DNA of 64,000 nucleotides, taken from positions 59,074,429 to 59,138,428 of the forward strand of contig OX485804.1 of the NCBI GenBank assembly GCA_950295325.1, read 5' to 3'. Below are positions 35,664 through 47,070 of the stretch, piece after piece (within the stretch, counting starts at the first letter, position 1; each line of letters begins with the position of its first letter). The position numbers and the translations under genes were made by a program. The notes below the pieces were generated by a model that saw nothing but the letters and a program-made list of their open reading frames with translations, was not told where the DNA came from and made no database searches. Source of the DNA: Polytrichum commune (taxonomy: Eukaryota > Streptophyta > Polytrichopsida > Polytrichales > Polytrichaceae).

Positions 35664-37159
35664 ATGTGTTGCGAAAATTGCAGACCGCTCGGGTTCCTGA
35701 TTGGGCTTCCGTTTATGTTGGTGGCCTTCGTGCTGTCGGCTATCGGTGTGTTGCTATGGATTATCACGTAAGTTCCTTCCACCATCTTCCTCTTACATCC
35801 GCTCTTCGCTTCTTACTTCGCTGGTCGGGTTTGGGAAGCTTGAAATTCAAAAGCCAACGGCTACGAGGAGACAATTCCATCGTTTCATGCACCACAGTTG
35901 AAGGTTCAGGGGTTTGATTCGTTGAAGTGGGGTTCTACCAATCTCGTCTACTTACCAGATCCCGGTTCGCAACGTGTGGGTCTATCACTCCAAATTTGTG
36001 GAAGAAATTCAGAGTTGGGTCCAAAATGCATCACTATTGTGGAAATGCCTCCAGATTTCCAGAGTGAGGACGCTGTGTGTTGCCTTCAAGAACAATCTGT
36101 TGCAGGTTGCCTAAGTCTTCGGGCGAAGGGTTGTCTGTGGCTTACCTCTGGTCACATGGGTTAAGCCAAATTTGTTTGGCGCCGCTCAGTATACTCTCAG
36201 ATTACGCAGGGTGCATAATTTCATAATCGGCGTACTGTTTGCTCTTGTGGGCTGTGGGTTGGACACCTTCATTCTCCATCTACATTCTGTGGACTCTTGT
36301 GTAGATTTCTGACCCAGCTTCCAGTAATTTTGAAAGATAAAAAAGGACAGCCAAAACATCTGCAGTAGTTAACCCGAGATGGTACTGGATTTTTCACTAA
36401 CCCAAATCTGAGAGTGTAACCCAAAAATCTGAGAATCGGCGACAAAATAATATAGATTTTAGGATTAATTTAAGAAAAGTCAGAGATGTGATAGAAGGTC
36501 CTCAGCTTGCTGATCTCGACAGTGTCACATCATTGTAATTTCCTTGTTTAGAAGACAAGTATGGTACTCGCGAATAACAAAATCCACCAGAAAAACAAGT
36601 ATGGTACTCACGAATTCCTCAAGAGAGGTATTGGTAGTCACGAATAACAAATACCATCACACAGACTGATGGAGTTGAATATGACTTCAGGAGTCAGTGA
36701 CAAACTGCTATAGATTCTAAGAATACTACAAGAAAAACCAGAGATATCTAAGGTCCCGAGCTTGCTGATTTTGACAGTAAAGTCCTTGTTTAGAAGACAG
36801 GTATGGTATTCGCAAGTAGCAAAGTCCATCACAAAGGCTGATGGAGCTGGAACATAGAGTTTCTGATCCTTTGTGTTGTCAAGTGAGCAAACATCTGCTG
36901 CTGTAGAATCATCACAAATCTCTAAATTCATATATTAACATCGATTTAACATCAATTCAATCATGTCAAACTACGTTGAAATGATGTGAGCTTCATATAC
37001 GTGTGCTGACTTTAGAGTTGGTGATGTTTGTGCAGGGTACCTCTGGCGTTCTGCTGCCCCTGTTTAGTCTGCTGCACATGCTTGGCAGAGTTCGCTTTGA
37101 GCCTGATCAAAGCCCCTTTCAGAGTCATCACGTGGTTCACCGAGCAGATTCCGTGCTGA
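35664..37159 (+). CDS. TAX: TAXIMIN-family signalling peptide, two exons
   Basis: Exon 1 35664-35767 and exon 2 37036-37159, joined by a GTAAGT..GCAG intron in phase 2, give a 75-aa protein. It starts [17 protein letters not shown], followed by a hydrophobic segment to about residue 35, then the Cys cluster [10 protein letters not shown], and ends [15 protein letters not shown]. These are the hallmarks of plant TAXIMIN peptides: [11 protein letters not shown], Cys-rich centre and an invariant WFTEQIPC end. Arabidopsis TAX1 acts at the plasma membrane/secretory route and affects organ separation. Start choice: the only Met in frame before the CRPLGF motif. A leader of several hundred bases is likely. 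The gene looks intact; it is too short in each exon to stand out as an open frame. Confidence 0.93.
36441..36860 (+). repeat. Diverged direct repeat inside the TAXIMIN intron
   Basis: Segments at about 36441-36685 and 36700-36860 share TATAGATTTTAGGAT or TATAGATTCTAAGAA, GTCCTTGTTTAGAAGACA-type words, GGTATGGTA(C/T)TCGC and CATCACA(C/A)AG(A/G)CTGATGGAG. It lies entirely within the intron. Confidence 0.55.
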
Positions 37160-38821
37160 CCACTTCAAAGTTCAAGTTGTGTGTCTGATCCTTCAATTTT
37201 TTAATAAAGTCACAGTGGTGGGGTCGTACTGAGGAGCTTCAACTTGAATGCCATCTGCAATCGTAGATGGCAGCCATGGCCAAAGGTTCAATTGGTTCAT
37301 TTGCAACATCTTGTCGTAGAATTTTAAAGATCCCCATCTCAAATAAGGAATGTATTTTGGGATGTCACACTGTAGTTCAACAAGAGAATGGAAATGTATA
37401 AATTGCTGTTTTGAAATACAGGCGTTGCATAGTTGCACTTTTTGAAATTTCTGGAGTAAGTTACAGGAACCGTTTGACTGAGCTTGAGCAAAAGGATGGT
37501 ATTTTGAGAACCTCTTCATCACCTAGAATTGTTGTCTCTTTTATTTTTGCTAGGCTTAGACTGTTGATTGGTAATTCCACAAGGCACAGATGTTTATGTT
37601 ACTGATATTGGAGTGATTTCCTTTCATTAACCCTGTGTTCTCATTAACATGTATCTTGCTCGAGCTGTGGAAATTCAGCGGCATGCAGGAAAATTCTATT
37701 TAAGTCCCCTTAATTCAAAAGAAATGTAAAACATTTTGTGGTGTAATGGACCACCCTCACACATGTAAGTAATCTTTGAAGGGGGCTGGGGCGAAACAAC
37801 CTGTACATGGGTATCTTGGAGGCAGGTCTGCAATCATCAAACAAGGAACCATTGTATGGGTTGGTTCACCCTTCCCCCTAAGGGGGGTTTGCTTAAACTT
37901 ACACTTTATGTGATTTAGGTTATTTTTGGGGTCCATTTCGATTTACCTAGTGGTATGCGTACCGCAATGCTTTGCCCAAATCCAATCCAACATTCTCCTA
38001 AAATCAACCTGCGTTGTCCCAATATTGCCCCCACTTTCTGCCTGGAGACATTTGGATGGTTTAAGGTGTGTTCCGTTTACATGATTAGAAGGCGTGCATG
38101 GTGTATTGGTGCCTTCTACCTCAGGTCTGGTACAACAAGTGCATCAAAATGCACAGGCACGCCTCAAAAAAACCCAAATGTACATATGTGACAATCACAA
38201 AGATGGTTATTGGAGTCGCTAATTGCTTTGAAAATTTTCCACATGGGTAAGATTATATTGGTCAAGAGCCTCTCAAATCCCTCGTGGAAATTATAGGACG
38301 GCCTGTGGGCACCAGTGCTAACAACACAGGATTAGCCTGACACAGATGTTCATATCTTCTTACTACGATTCACCTCACAAAGCCTAACAAGTTTAAGGTC
38401 CTCATATTGATGCATAATATGCATAGTTTTGGTCCTCGCATTGTTAGAAAATTGTAAATAGGTTTAATAGTTTGTAGTTGACACTGGATGCAAGTTGTCC
38501 ATGGCACCATCTCCAAAATGACCACAGGTGGGAAGTAAGAAAATGGGGGAAAAACACTTCGAGCTTTGTGTTCATAGACATGCGAATGAGTAGTCTGCAA
38601 TCTTCCAACAATGTGAGGAGCAGGTCCGCTGGATTGGTAATAGAAGCTAAAAAATACGTGATCAAAAGGTTAACAAAAAAAACTAGGTACTCATCTAGCT
38701 AGCTGCAACCAGAACTAGATTAATCTCTCTCATCAATCCTGCCTTGCAATAGCAAAAGCTCCCAAAATCTAATCACATGTTCATTATTGCTCTAGCTCGC
38801 GAAGCGCACGGCTTGTTGCGT
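37160..38821. other. Intergenic; holds one short hAT-type MITE
   Basis: Contains TAXIMIN 3' UTR at the start and the MITE at 37781-37879. Nothing else is recognised. Confidence 0.4.
37781..37879. repeat. Single-module relative of the 3711-4337 element
   Basis: About 100 bp with inverted ends (GGGGCGAAACAACCTGTACA on the left; the right end reads GGGTGAACCAACCCATACAA on the other strand) and the inner words GTATCTTGGAGGCA and CAAACAAGGAACCA. GAAGGGGG on the left and TAAGGGGG on the right may be an imperfect 8-bp target duplication. Confidence 0.6.
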
Positions 38822-39517
38822 TTACACTCCAGATGGCACTGGCTTGCCTGCAAACCAAGACATGTCAGAAAACAGACCCTTGGAGGTTCAACATCTTTCC
38901 GGTGCTAACCCAACATTTAGCTTATGATGATATCATTCAACGTTAATTGATCTCATAAGTCAACCTTTCAGCTCTTGCAACTACAGAATATAGAAGCAAA
39001 AGACTAAAATCATCGTAACCCTATATCTTGTAGGCAATATTCATTCAATGTTGTAGTTTGATGTGATTGAGTCAATGTGAAAGCAGTGGCAATGATAGGT
39101 ATGAATGAATGGATCCAGAGGTTTGTGACAAAAGAAGAATTTGTACATACCACCGCATTTGAAGCCTTTGGGGACCCAGCGCTTGCATTTCTTGGGCAAG
39201 CTGAGGGCAGCGTCCAGGTTCAGGGTGATGGGCAGATGGCCAGACTTGACATGGGTGCACAGGCAGGAGGCATCCGTCCTCCTCACCCCAGCACAACACT
39301 CCTTGGAAGGGGAAGGGGGCAGAGGCCCTGTGATGGCAGGGATACAAGGGATCAGGGGCTTCAGAGTGTCCATGTTGCAAGGGGGGTGCTGCCTTGGCTT
39401 GTTAACAGGCTTGTGGGCCGGGGGCTTCTTAGATGCTCCCTCCACCTCTGCTGCCATGCTCACTGCCAGCATCAGCACCAGCAGGGCACAGAGTACAGAC
39501 CTGGTCTCAGACGCCAT
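38822..39517 (-). CDS. Secreted DIR1-like non-specific lipid-transfer protein, two exons
   Basis: Exon 1 39151-39517, intron 38848-39150 (GTATGT..CAG), exon 2 38822-38847 (ends GKPVPSGV). A signal peptide is clear: MASETRSVLCALLVLMLAVS up to about residue 28. Next a Lys/Pro linker (KKPPAHKPVNKP), then the eight-cysteine motif C-X10-C-X15-CC-X9-C-X-C-X23-C-X9-C, giving the fold of LTP/2S-albumin proteins. Spacing and the LNLDAALSLPKKC segment resemble DIR1-like LTPs, which bind lipids in the apoplast; DIR1 itself is linked to systemic resistance. I start at the Met before SETRS because the upstream in-frame Met adds only a polar stretch. The linker is unusual for DIR1. Gene appears intact. Confidence 0.9.
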
Positions 39518-40540
39518 AGCTGGTCGATGAGATATAAATCGGTCAGCTGCAGCCAATGTAAGCCCACATGAGAAATTTAGTATCTTACAAGAACAGCCGC
39601 ATCAAAGTGTCAATTAGTGGTTTCACAGAGCTAATTAGGAGAATCTGATGGTGGTCTCTGCCACTTCCAGGTCTGTAGGCCTCACTCTGAATCCATAAGA
39701 TACAATACTCAAGAAACATCGGCTAGCTGACTCATCATGCAGTAGTACCTCGATCGTGGTCCTACATGTAACATGCCCAATTTATCAGAGAAATGGAATC
39801 TCAGAACAGCCACATCAAGGGGATCAAAAAGTAGTTTCATCTGGTGGTAATTTCTACCCACTTCCAGGTCTCGCTGCCTAATTCTGAATCCATAGAAACA
39901 ATACTCTACAAATTGAGAGCTAGTTAACTATGAGGCGAATCTGCATGTGGTTTCTGTCCTCCCCAGGTCTATCTGTCTAATTCCGAGCCCATGACAAGAA
40001 CACAGCTCCAGAAACAAACAGGAGCTAGCTGCTAGGTGTTTCAGATTAAGCAACTGCAGCTGAATATTGTTTCTAGATACTCCACCATACATAAGTCCCA
40101 CGTGCACAAAACAATCACAAAGCTCACAAGCAGTGGCATCACTAATCAAAGGCATGTCCCACCCTCATATGTACGTGAGCTTTACATTTGAAGTTTGTGC
40201 AGAAGGGAAGGGCATCCCCTCTGCCTCATACATTCAGACCTCATAAGGTACACCTCCAGAAACAAAACAGAAGTGAGTCCTCAAGAATGACATGCAGAAG
40301 ATGATCACGAGGAGGGGATTTCTAGATCCTAGAAATAAATCAAGTGCAGGCGCAAGCTGATGATTTCTGCGTACCCAACTTCCATGTAAGTGGTGCCTCA
40401 CATTACCTCAATGGAGAGCACTTGGGACGACTGCGATCGATGCGATAGAAGATTGGGGGAGTATGAACAGATGAGGAGATCTGCGAGTTGTAAGTGAGTG
40501 ATGAGCTAATCTTTAGCTTTTTATATGGCAGATGGTGGAA
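39518..40540 (-). other. Upstream region of the lipid-transfer gene with diverged repeats
   Basis: Three or four diverged units share a CCACTTCCAGGTCT or CCCCAGGTCT word followed by AATTCTGAATCCAT-like words and a CAATACTC end (about 39661, 39858, 39960 and perhaps 40225). They sit between the probable TATA box and the start codon, so the leader may be long or contain an intron. Confidence 0.45.
40519..40525 (-). promoter_or_regulatory. Possible TATA box of the lipid-transfer gene
   Basis: TATAAAA on the minus strand within CCATATAAAAAGCT, about 1 kb before the start codon. It needs a long or spliced leader to serve the gene. Confidence 0.35.
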
Positions 40541-42330
40541 GGAGGGCTGTAATGGAGTCTCACCTAACTAACCCACCCGGCCATTGAATTGAAGTCTAGG
40601 CTCTTTGGTGTTGGTGGTGCCACTGACAAGCCATAATAACCATGTCAACTTAACGGATGGTTCGCACATAATTAAGTCCTAATTGCGATTGCGAAATTAA
40701 CCAGTCTTTATGGGTAAAGTAACCGCACTTTCCATGAGTTTGAATATCATTTCATTCACACCTATACACGCAACTCACGGGTAGATCACTCCATTGTCAA
40801 GTTGAACACCACGTGCGACCAAAAAATATCTTTTTTTGGTAAGTTGCACCACCAAAATGGGTCAAAATTTTATCAATTTTTTTTCATGAGTAGATATACA
40901 CAGTACCTATGACATAGTCAAAAGTGGTAACTAAATTTGATGATTTGTTTTTTCCATAAAACATACCATTTCTAACTAGAATGACACAGAATTGAACTAA
41001 AACAATTACTAAAAAAATTAAAGATGACTACAAATTTCAAAAAAGTATACAAAAGATACTATCAATGACTATGTATATGTAGAAAAATATCATAAATTTT
41101 AAAATTATATATGGCATGTAATATAGGGGTAGCAAACTTTGTCCGCACGTGGTGTCAACTTGACAATGAAGTGATCTCCCCATGACGCAACTTTACCAAA
41201 GACATCACCTTTCTAGAGTGGGTTGTTTCACTAAGTGTTGTATTTAGTGTCACCCATTCTATTAGTCGTGCTCAACACTAATTGTGAGCTGCCCGTGTAG
41301 TGTCACCGACACTACATGTAAACCTGACATTATTTGTTGTTCCTTGGAGAAAACAACATGGGGCATTATAGATGTACAATGTTGTGATGACTTGTCACTT
41401 GCTAATTGATTTCCCATCCAAATGACAATTTCATACAATCATTAACGACAATTTCATTACATGATTGTTAGGATGCAGAATATACCAAACTTTGTTTAGA
41501 TAATTAGCATGGGTTTCATCCAAGTTTCAATCACCCATGATGGTACTTGTAAACGTATTCATAAGAGTTGTCACTAGAAAAGATACCACAGTGGCATAAA
41601 ATACCATAGGACATTTAATGCAATATTTAGTGTACTTTTATTCACACATGGCCATCACTAAACTCACCTTGCTTGCCACGTGTCATCACGTCAACATGTC
41701 ATGTGATTGTTAGTAAGTCGTTGGTCTTGAGATTAAGCTAACCATTCTAGTACGCATGTGGAAAATTACCATCTAGGTTAGGTGAGCTAACTGTGTTGCT
41801 TGGTTGTAAGTATGCGGTAACTTCACCTAGTGATGGTAACGGGCCAATGTATGAGGTAAGTTAACAATGGGCCAGGTGTGAATGTAGATATAAATAGCCA
41901 CAATATATTAAAAAAAACACATAGTCACGGGTATGAAACATGTCTAAGTTATGTAAGTAGAGTCTCTTAAGACTACCACCACTTTTGAGTTTATCAATAT
42001 GCTCTACCTACCATGGAGGTCACTATAGGAGATCATGGCATGTCTCTCATCCACGAGCAAAATAGTTTTCAGATCTTGTTAGATTTTCAACCATGAAGGC
42101 ATGATGTCATCCACAATTCTCAGATCATGTCCACAAGCCGACCGGTTATGAACTAGATAACCAACGAGAGGAGAGTGGATGGCGAGTTGGTTATTGGTCA
42201 TGATCTGTCACTCGTCTAAGTGGAGGGCACTTCATACAACTCTATTGCGTTTTCCTATCCACGTAGAGCACATTTCATCCATAACCTATAGCTTACATCC
42301 ATGAGCATATCCGTTATGTCCCATAATGGG
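40541..42330. other. Intergenic; traces of the ACACTAAATAT repeat family
   Basis: TATTTAGTGT near 41237 and again near 41627 are edge-like motifs of the family duplicated at 42650-44049. No gene is recognised. Confidence 0.4.
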
Positions 42331-42334
42331 CGGG

Positions 42335-42605
42335 AGTCAATGCATGTCTCGTTGTTTTTGCATCTCAACTCCAACCACTCCCCTCTCGCCCAAAATGTAG
42401 TCCAAAGTAGTTCATAGTTGATTTTATTTGTCAAAGCTAAGACGAATGTGGCCCGACCTAGTTAATTTTGGCCACTTTCCAACTCCACAAACAAAATTTG
42501 ACCGTTGAATTAAATGCGGGATTGTCCCATCAAACTAGCAATTGCGGATCATATAGATTGTCGTGTTAAATTTCAAAAGTTGAGATGCAAAATTGAGACG
42601 TGTCT
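42335..42605. repeat. Small inverted-repeat element
   Basis: Left CATGTCTCGTTGTTTTTGCATC with TCAACTCC is answered on the right by GTTGAGATGCAAAATTGAGACGTG. The ends are imperfect, and no target duplication was fixed. The interior includes the dispersed CACTTTCCAACTCCACA word. Confidence 0.45.
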
Positions 42606-42882
42606 ACTCATTGGTGTCTGTTCTAGCTAGAACCCTTGCCACATATACTACACTAAATACGAAAGCATACACTAAATACCAATAACCCTATGAAAGTAAT
42701 TAACATTAAATGTAAACTCAAACACTAAATGTCAACTATGGTAATATGCGGAAGTTACATGTTTGAATTTAGTGTTGGTAAGGATATGAGAAAAATAAAT
42801 AACAATGATAAAAGGAGAATTCCAACATATCTTCCAGCATATCTTCTAACACTAATAATCAAAAAATCAAAAATTAGTGTCA

Positions 42883-43680
42883 GGGTTGTCTATTGTGTCG
42901 TGACGGAGGCTAATCCCGACATAATGTCGTGGCGTCACGACACGTATCTGTCACGACATTATGCCGGATGCCGTCTTTATCCTGACGAACTTGAATTTTA
43001 CCGTATTTTTTTGTGTAATTACATTACCCCAATCAGGACACGTAGGATTTACGATGTCCACGTATGGTGCCATGTCAGCAAAGTAGAGGTAAAGTGGGAA
43101 AAAAATTACTAGCGCCCGTTCCCCCCGCTCCCTACGTTCCCCTCCCCCATCCGGCACCCCATCCGGCCCTCATCCGGCCTCCATCCGCCCCCCCCCCCCC
43201 CTAATCCGAACCCGGCCCCCCCCCATCCGAACCCCCTCCCCCCCCAATCCGAACCCCAATCCGGCCCCCATCCGTACCCCATCCGGCCTCCATCCGGTAC
43301 CCCATCCGGCCCCCATCCGGCCCTCCATCCGGCGTTCCCCCCGTCCGCATCCGTTCCTGCCCCCGTTCCCGCCCCCGTCCCCGTCCGCTCCGTTCCCCTC
43401 CCCCCCCACACCCTCATTTGTCATATTTTACTACTTTGATTTTAACAGAATGATAAACACAAAGGCAAAATGATTTACCTGGCAAGGGAAATATGCACAT
43501 CCACGTCGGATTTTTCTGCCACATTGGATGCCACCTTGGCAAGAAGGTAAGTATTTTACCCACCCTACTAGCTTCCCCCTAGTATGACCCTACGTGGACC
43601 CTATTATGTCGTGGGGTCCGCCCCGACACGACACGTCATGACGTCATGACGGTGGCAGGACGTCGCGATAGACAACCCTG
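42883..43680. mobile_element. Non-autonomous hAT element, 798 bp
   Basis: Starts CAGGGTTGTCTATTGTGTCG; the other strand of the right end starts CAGGGTTGTCTATCGCGACG. ATTAGTGT stands on both sides without change (42875-42882 and 43681-43688), an 8-bp hAT target duplication. The CAGGG start is typical of hAT. The interior holds several short CGTGACG/CGTCACG palindromes and a C-rich block. No transposase. Confidence 0.88.
43113..43413. repeat. C-rich minisatellite-like block inside the hAT
   Basis: About 300 bp of C-runs and CCCCATCCGGCC(C/T)CCATCCG-type units on the plus strand. It makes Gly/Asp-rich frames on the minus strand that are not genes. The minus strand has many G runs able to form quadruplexes. 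Confidence 0.85.
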
Positions 43681-44341
43681 ATTAGTGTTGAACAAGGTAG
43701 GGTGGTAACAACGTTAAAATCTAATCAAACACTACACTAAATAGGATATTTAGTGTTTGATACACTAAATATCACTAACCCCATGAAAGTAAGTAACATT
43801 AAATGTAAACTCAAACACTAAATATCAACCATGTAAATATGTGAAAGTTACATGCACAAATCTAGTGTTAGAAAGGATATGAAATAAAATCAACGATGAT
43901 AAAAGGAGAAGGGAGGTGGCGGTAGGAAAAGTGGTGCCGCATTCATGTCTAACACTAATCATCAAAGAATTGAAAATTAGTGTTGAGCAGGATAGGGTGG
44001 TAACAACACTAAATATAATCAAACACTAAATATCATATTTAGTGTAGTGATTAGATATCCAATTAAGAAAATGAACACACAAAACTCACATATATGGCAA
44101 GGCTCAAAGTTAAGAATGGACTCCAAAACGAAGGTAAAGTTCAGATTAGTTGAGGTGTTATTTCATTGACGGGGTGGGCTGGCAAACACTTTTGAGTTGG
44201 ACTTTCATGGCCTTATGTAAGTTAATTAATACCGAGAGCCAGCAAGTCTCTTTGGCTTCAACTACCTGCCAGTGCCTAGATCTTTCCCGTATTTAATTTC
44301 TCCCTCACTCATAACATTCCTCAGATGCAAGTTGCAACTAA

Positions 44342-44847
44342 GGGCCACTTCACACACGGGCCAAGAGCCGTGACCGTGAAATTGTGAGAGCCCAAAACAA
44401 AGTGTCCAAAGGGCGTCCCAACACACCTCCAAACTCATGTTGTGTGGTCACGGACCCTCAAGTGTAGTGTGGAGTCATATGTGACCGGGCCCTCAACCAA
44501 ATGCTAATTCGATGGATTTCTATTCATGCGGGTCTTCACAGATGATAGAATATAATAGACCAACAGTGGTGAGAGTTCGGAGTTGCCATGGTCTCCCAGT
44601 TGAATTGTGTTAGGCCTACCTCCAAGAGATGGTTAATGAAAATAGTCCAAGTGAGCATGAAACCTGGTCCATTTGATGCCATGGAGGAATCCTCCACGTA
44701 TACTTTACATCCATCTTGCATTCCCATACTCCGTTGGTCCCTCAAGCGTAGTGTGAAGCGAACTTGGACCGGTTCCGCCTTTTCCACCAATGAGAGTCCT
44801 TGAAGTGTAATGGTCATGGGCTCTCAGTCTCGTGTGTGAAGTGGCCT
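44342..44847. mobile_element. PIF/Harbinger-type MITE, second copy, 506 bp
   Basis: Ends GGGCCACTTCACACACGGGC (left) and AGGCCACTTCACACACGAGA (other strand, right) match the ends of 12746-13324. Flanks are TAA and TGA, so the 3-bp duplication is mutated or imperfect. Interiors also share CACCTCCAAGAG/CTACCTCCAAGAG. No coding potential. Confidence 0.65.
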
Positions 44848-45860
44848 TGAGTAACTCATGTTCTGTGGCCCTCGGAAAAAGTGGAAAGATTTTTGTGATC
44901 AAGTTTTTGGGATGCTAGAAATTGTTGATTATGTGAGGGGGAGACTAATGAAGTGTCATAGTACAAGCTCCAATATCATAACATTGCTCAGTTGCATGGT
45001 TGTGTTTCATTCTATATGTAGCATCAAGTATGGGCCTCCATTATCTAATTTTCATGGGAAGAAACTCAGAAAATAGGAAGAAATTGATGCCGGTACGAGT
45101 AATGAATAATGTTGGAATCAATATATAATGCGAAGGTTGTGAATAGTGTCGGTATTCTTAGTGATAATGCTACTATGAATAATCTTTTCAGCGAATAATT
45201 CTAGCATGAGCAATGTTTCTTGTGAGTAGTGCCAGGATGAACAGTGATTCATGTGGATAATGCTGGGAGTAACTCCATCCATATTTTTCAAGTGTCAACG
45301 GATAGTAAACGAATATTCTTACTTGTTTGGAGGCCCACATAATATAATTAACATATGTCAAAGTCATGAAACTGACCCATATGGTTGAATAATGTTATGA
45401 TAGAGTGGACTTGAGTAGTGGAATTGAAAAAATGTGGCTTTGCCACAAGAGGGTTTGTCCTGAAATGTAATTTGGAAAGCAATTATTTTTTATTACTAGC
45501 TCACTTCATATTAAATTGGAAATCTCACTGAGCTTCCACTAAGCTTTCATTGAGCTTCACCAAACCTTATCCATCAAGTTCTAACATGCATTACCCGGGC
45601 CCATTACCACTCAAGGGCAGTCTCCACAATGTCTCTATCTCATGGTATGGGATAAAGCCAATATTCCATGATATGGGAGAGAGCCAACAAGCATGTGTGT
45701 AAGAGGCTATGTTCCGTCAACAAGATGGCTTCTTTCTTTGAGCTCTTAAGCTCTCTAACATATGAACCTTTTTTTTTTAATAATTTTTTACAGATTAATT
45801 GAAGGATGAATGCAAGTCAACACTTCTTTTTTGTAGTTTGAACCTCAAAGAGCTCTAACG
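44848..45860. other. Intergenic, nothing recognised
   Basis: AT-rich with loosely repeated GAATAATG/GAATAGTG words near 45100-45260. No exon is supported. Confidence 0.4.
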
Positions 45861-46647
45861 ATAAGGTACGTTGGTGTTATTTGGTTCATCTTTCGTGTTC
45901 TCCAACTTGTACCAATTAGAAAACACAACAAAACTCGTGGTGCATCGGAAAATCTACGATGAACCATTAATACAAATTGGATAAAAAATCAGAGTTCCCT
46001 TAATTGAATGATGATTATTGAAAGTGCAATTGTGTTTATTCATTTAATGGATACTTAGGTCTCCCCAATGGTGTTAACTATTGAATCTAGAATGGTTCAT
46101 AAAATTTGAACATGAGACTTGTCTCTTTTAAACACAAATCTTATTGAGTTCCATCCTTAGATCTTACTTAACCACACACAGCTCAACTATAGGTATCCGA
46201 TTAAGATAAATTAACCAAATAAGACATTTGTACATTACATGCAAAGGGAGCCCCTTACCATAGATGGGTCTCAACTGGATCATTTTCTCAATCGGACCCC
46301 TATATTTGAAGGGTATGTGGTTTGGTGAGGATGAAAGAGCAAACATCTTGAAGACACATGCTTAAAAGAGATTGGATTATGCCTTCAAATATTAATAACT
46401 ACTCTACACTCAATAGTGAGCACAATTGGGAGGGCCTATGTGTTGAGTTAAAAATTCTGACGATCATAACTAAATAAGGGGAGGTCCAATCTTCAATCTG
46501 TTCTTTGCAAATGTTCCATCATAGATTTGCTAATGCAAAATTTTAATTATTTTAATTAATATATATATATTTTTGGTGTAAATATAATTGGTAGAAGTTG
46601 GAGAAAATGGAAAAAAATGAACCAAAATAACACCTACATACCTTATT
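45861..46647. mobile_element. Inverted-repeat element, about 787 bp
   Basis: Left ATAAGGTACGTTGGTGTTAT then TTGGTTCAT and TTCTCCAACTTGTACCAATT; the other strand of the right end gives AATAAGGTATGTAGGTGTTA then TTGGTTCAT and TTCTCCAACTTCTACCAATT. Ends are thus inverted over about 65 bp. No intact gene and no clear target duplication, so the superfamily is open. Confidence 0.6.
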
Positions 46648-46689
46648 GTTTAGGTGCAAATGTTGAAGGAAAGAGAGAACTAGTGTTCA

Positions 46690-47070
46690 AGATTGAAGTC
46701 TTCAATGCCCTTCAAACACGATTTGGCCCTTCAAAATATACCTCTCTAAAAAAAACCCTTCAAAATGCAACCCCAAATTGAAAATGAAGACGTCGCTTGA
46801 AGTCTTCATATAATTTGCCCGCCACAAGAACCAACAGGCGTAGGGCATTGTCAGTACAAAAAATGGAGTTAGCTGGTTGATTCTTAATTCTTCACATTCT
46901 ACTGGGAACATGCATGTACCATATAATTCATGCACATGTTTAATATAAATTCTGTGTTTCATTTCTATATTCTTGGATTGACGTCTTGGATTTGAACCAG
47001 CCCTTCAATTGAAAGGCTAAAATTTGAGAGCCCTTCAAAATGAAACTCATACGAGGGCTTCAATCTTTGC
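46690..47070. repeat. Second small inverted-repeat element
   Basis: GATTGAAGTCTTCAATGCCC with CCCTTCAAAA near the left edge is mirrored by GGGCTTCAATCTTTGC with CCCTTCAAAATGAAAC on the right. Pairing is imperfect and edges are approximate. Confidence 0.4.

Larger units (their letters stand above)
42650..44049 (+). repeat. Tandem pair of an AT-rich ACACTAAATAT element, first copy split by a hAT
   Basis: Unit 1 runs from about 42650 to 43762 and is interrupted by the hAT element; unit 2 is about 43763-44049. Both share AACATTAAATGTAAACTCAA, GTTACATG, GATGATAAAAGGAGAA-type words, an AAAATTAGTGT block, and a GGTAGGGTGGTAACAAC-type end. Edges read ACACTAAATA and TATTTAGTGT. Diverged relatives lie at about 41230-41635 and 55028-55405. 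Confidence 0.65.

Noticed and set aside
39077-39571. 164-codon plus-strand frame
   Set aside because: It is antisense to the lipid-transfer protein, which has a signal peptide and eight cysteines.
43109-43424. Gly/Asp/Trp-rich minus-strand frames of about 80-100 codons
   Set aside because: They are translations of the C-rich array inside the hAT element; composition, not selection, keeps them open.
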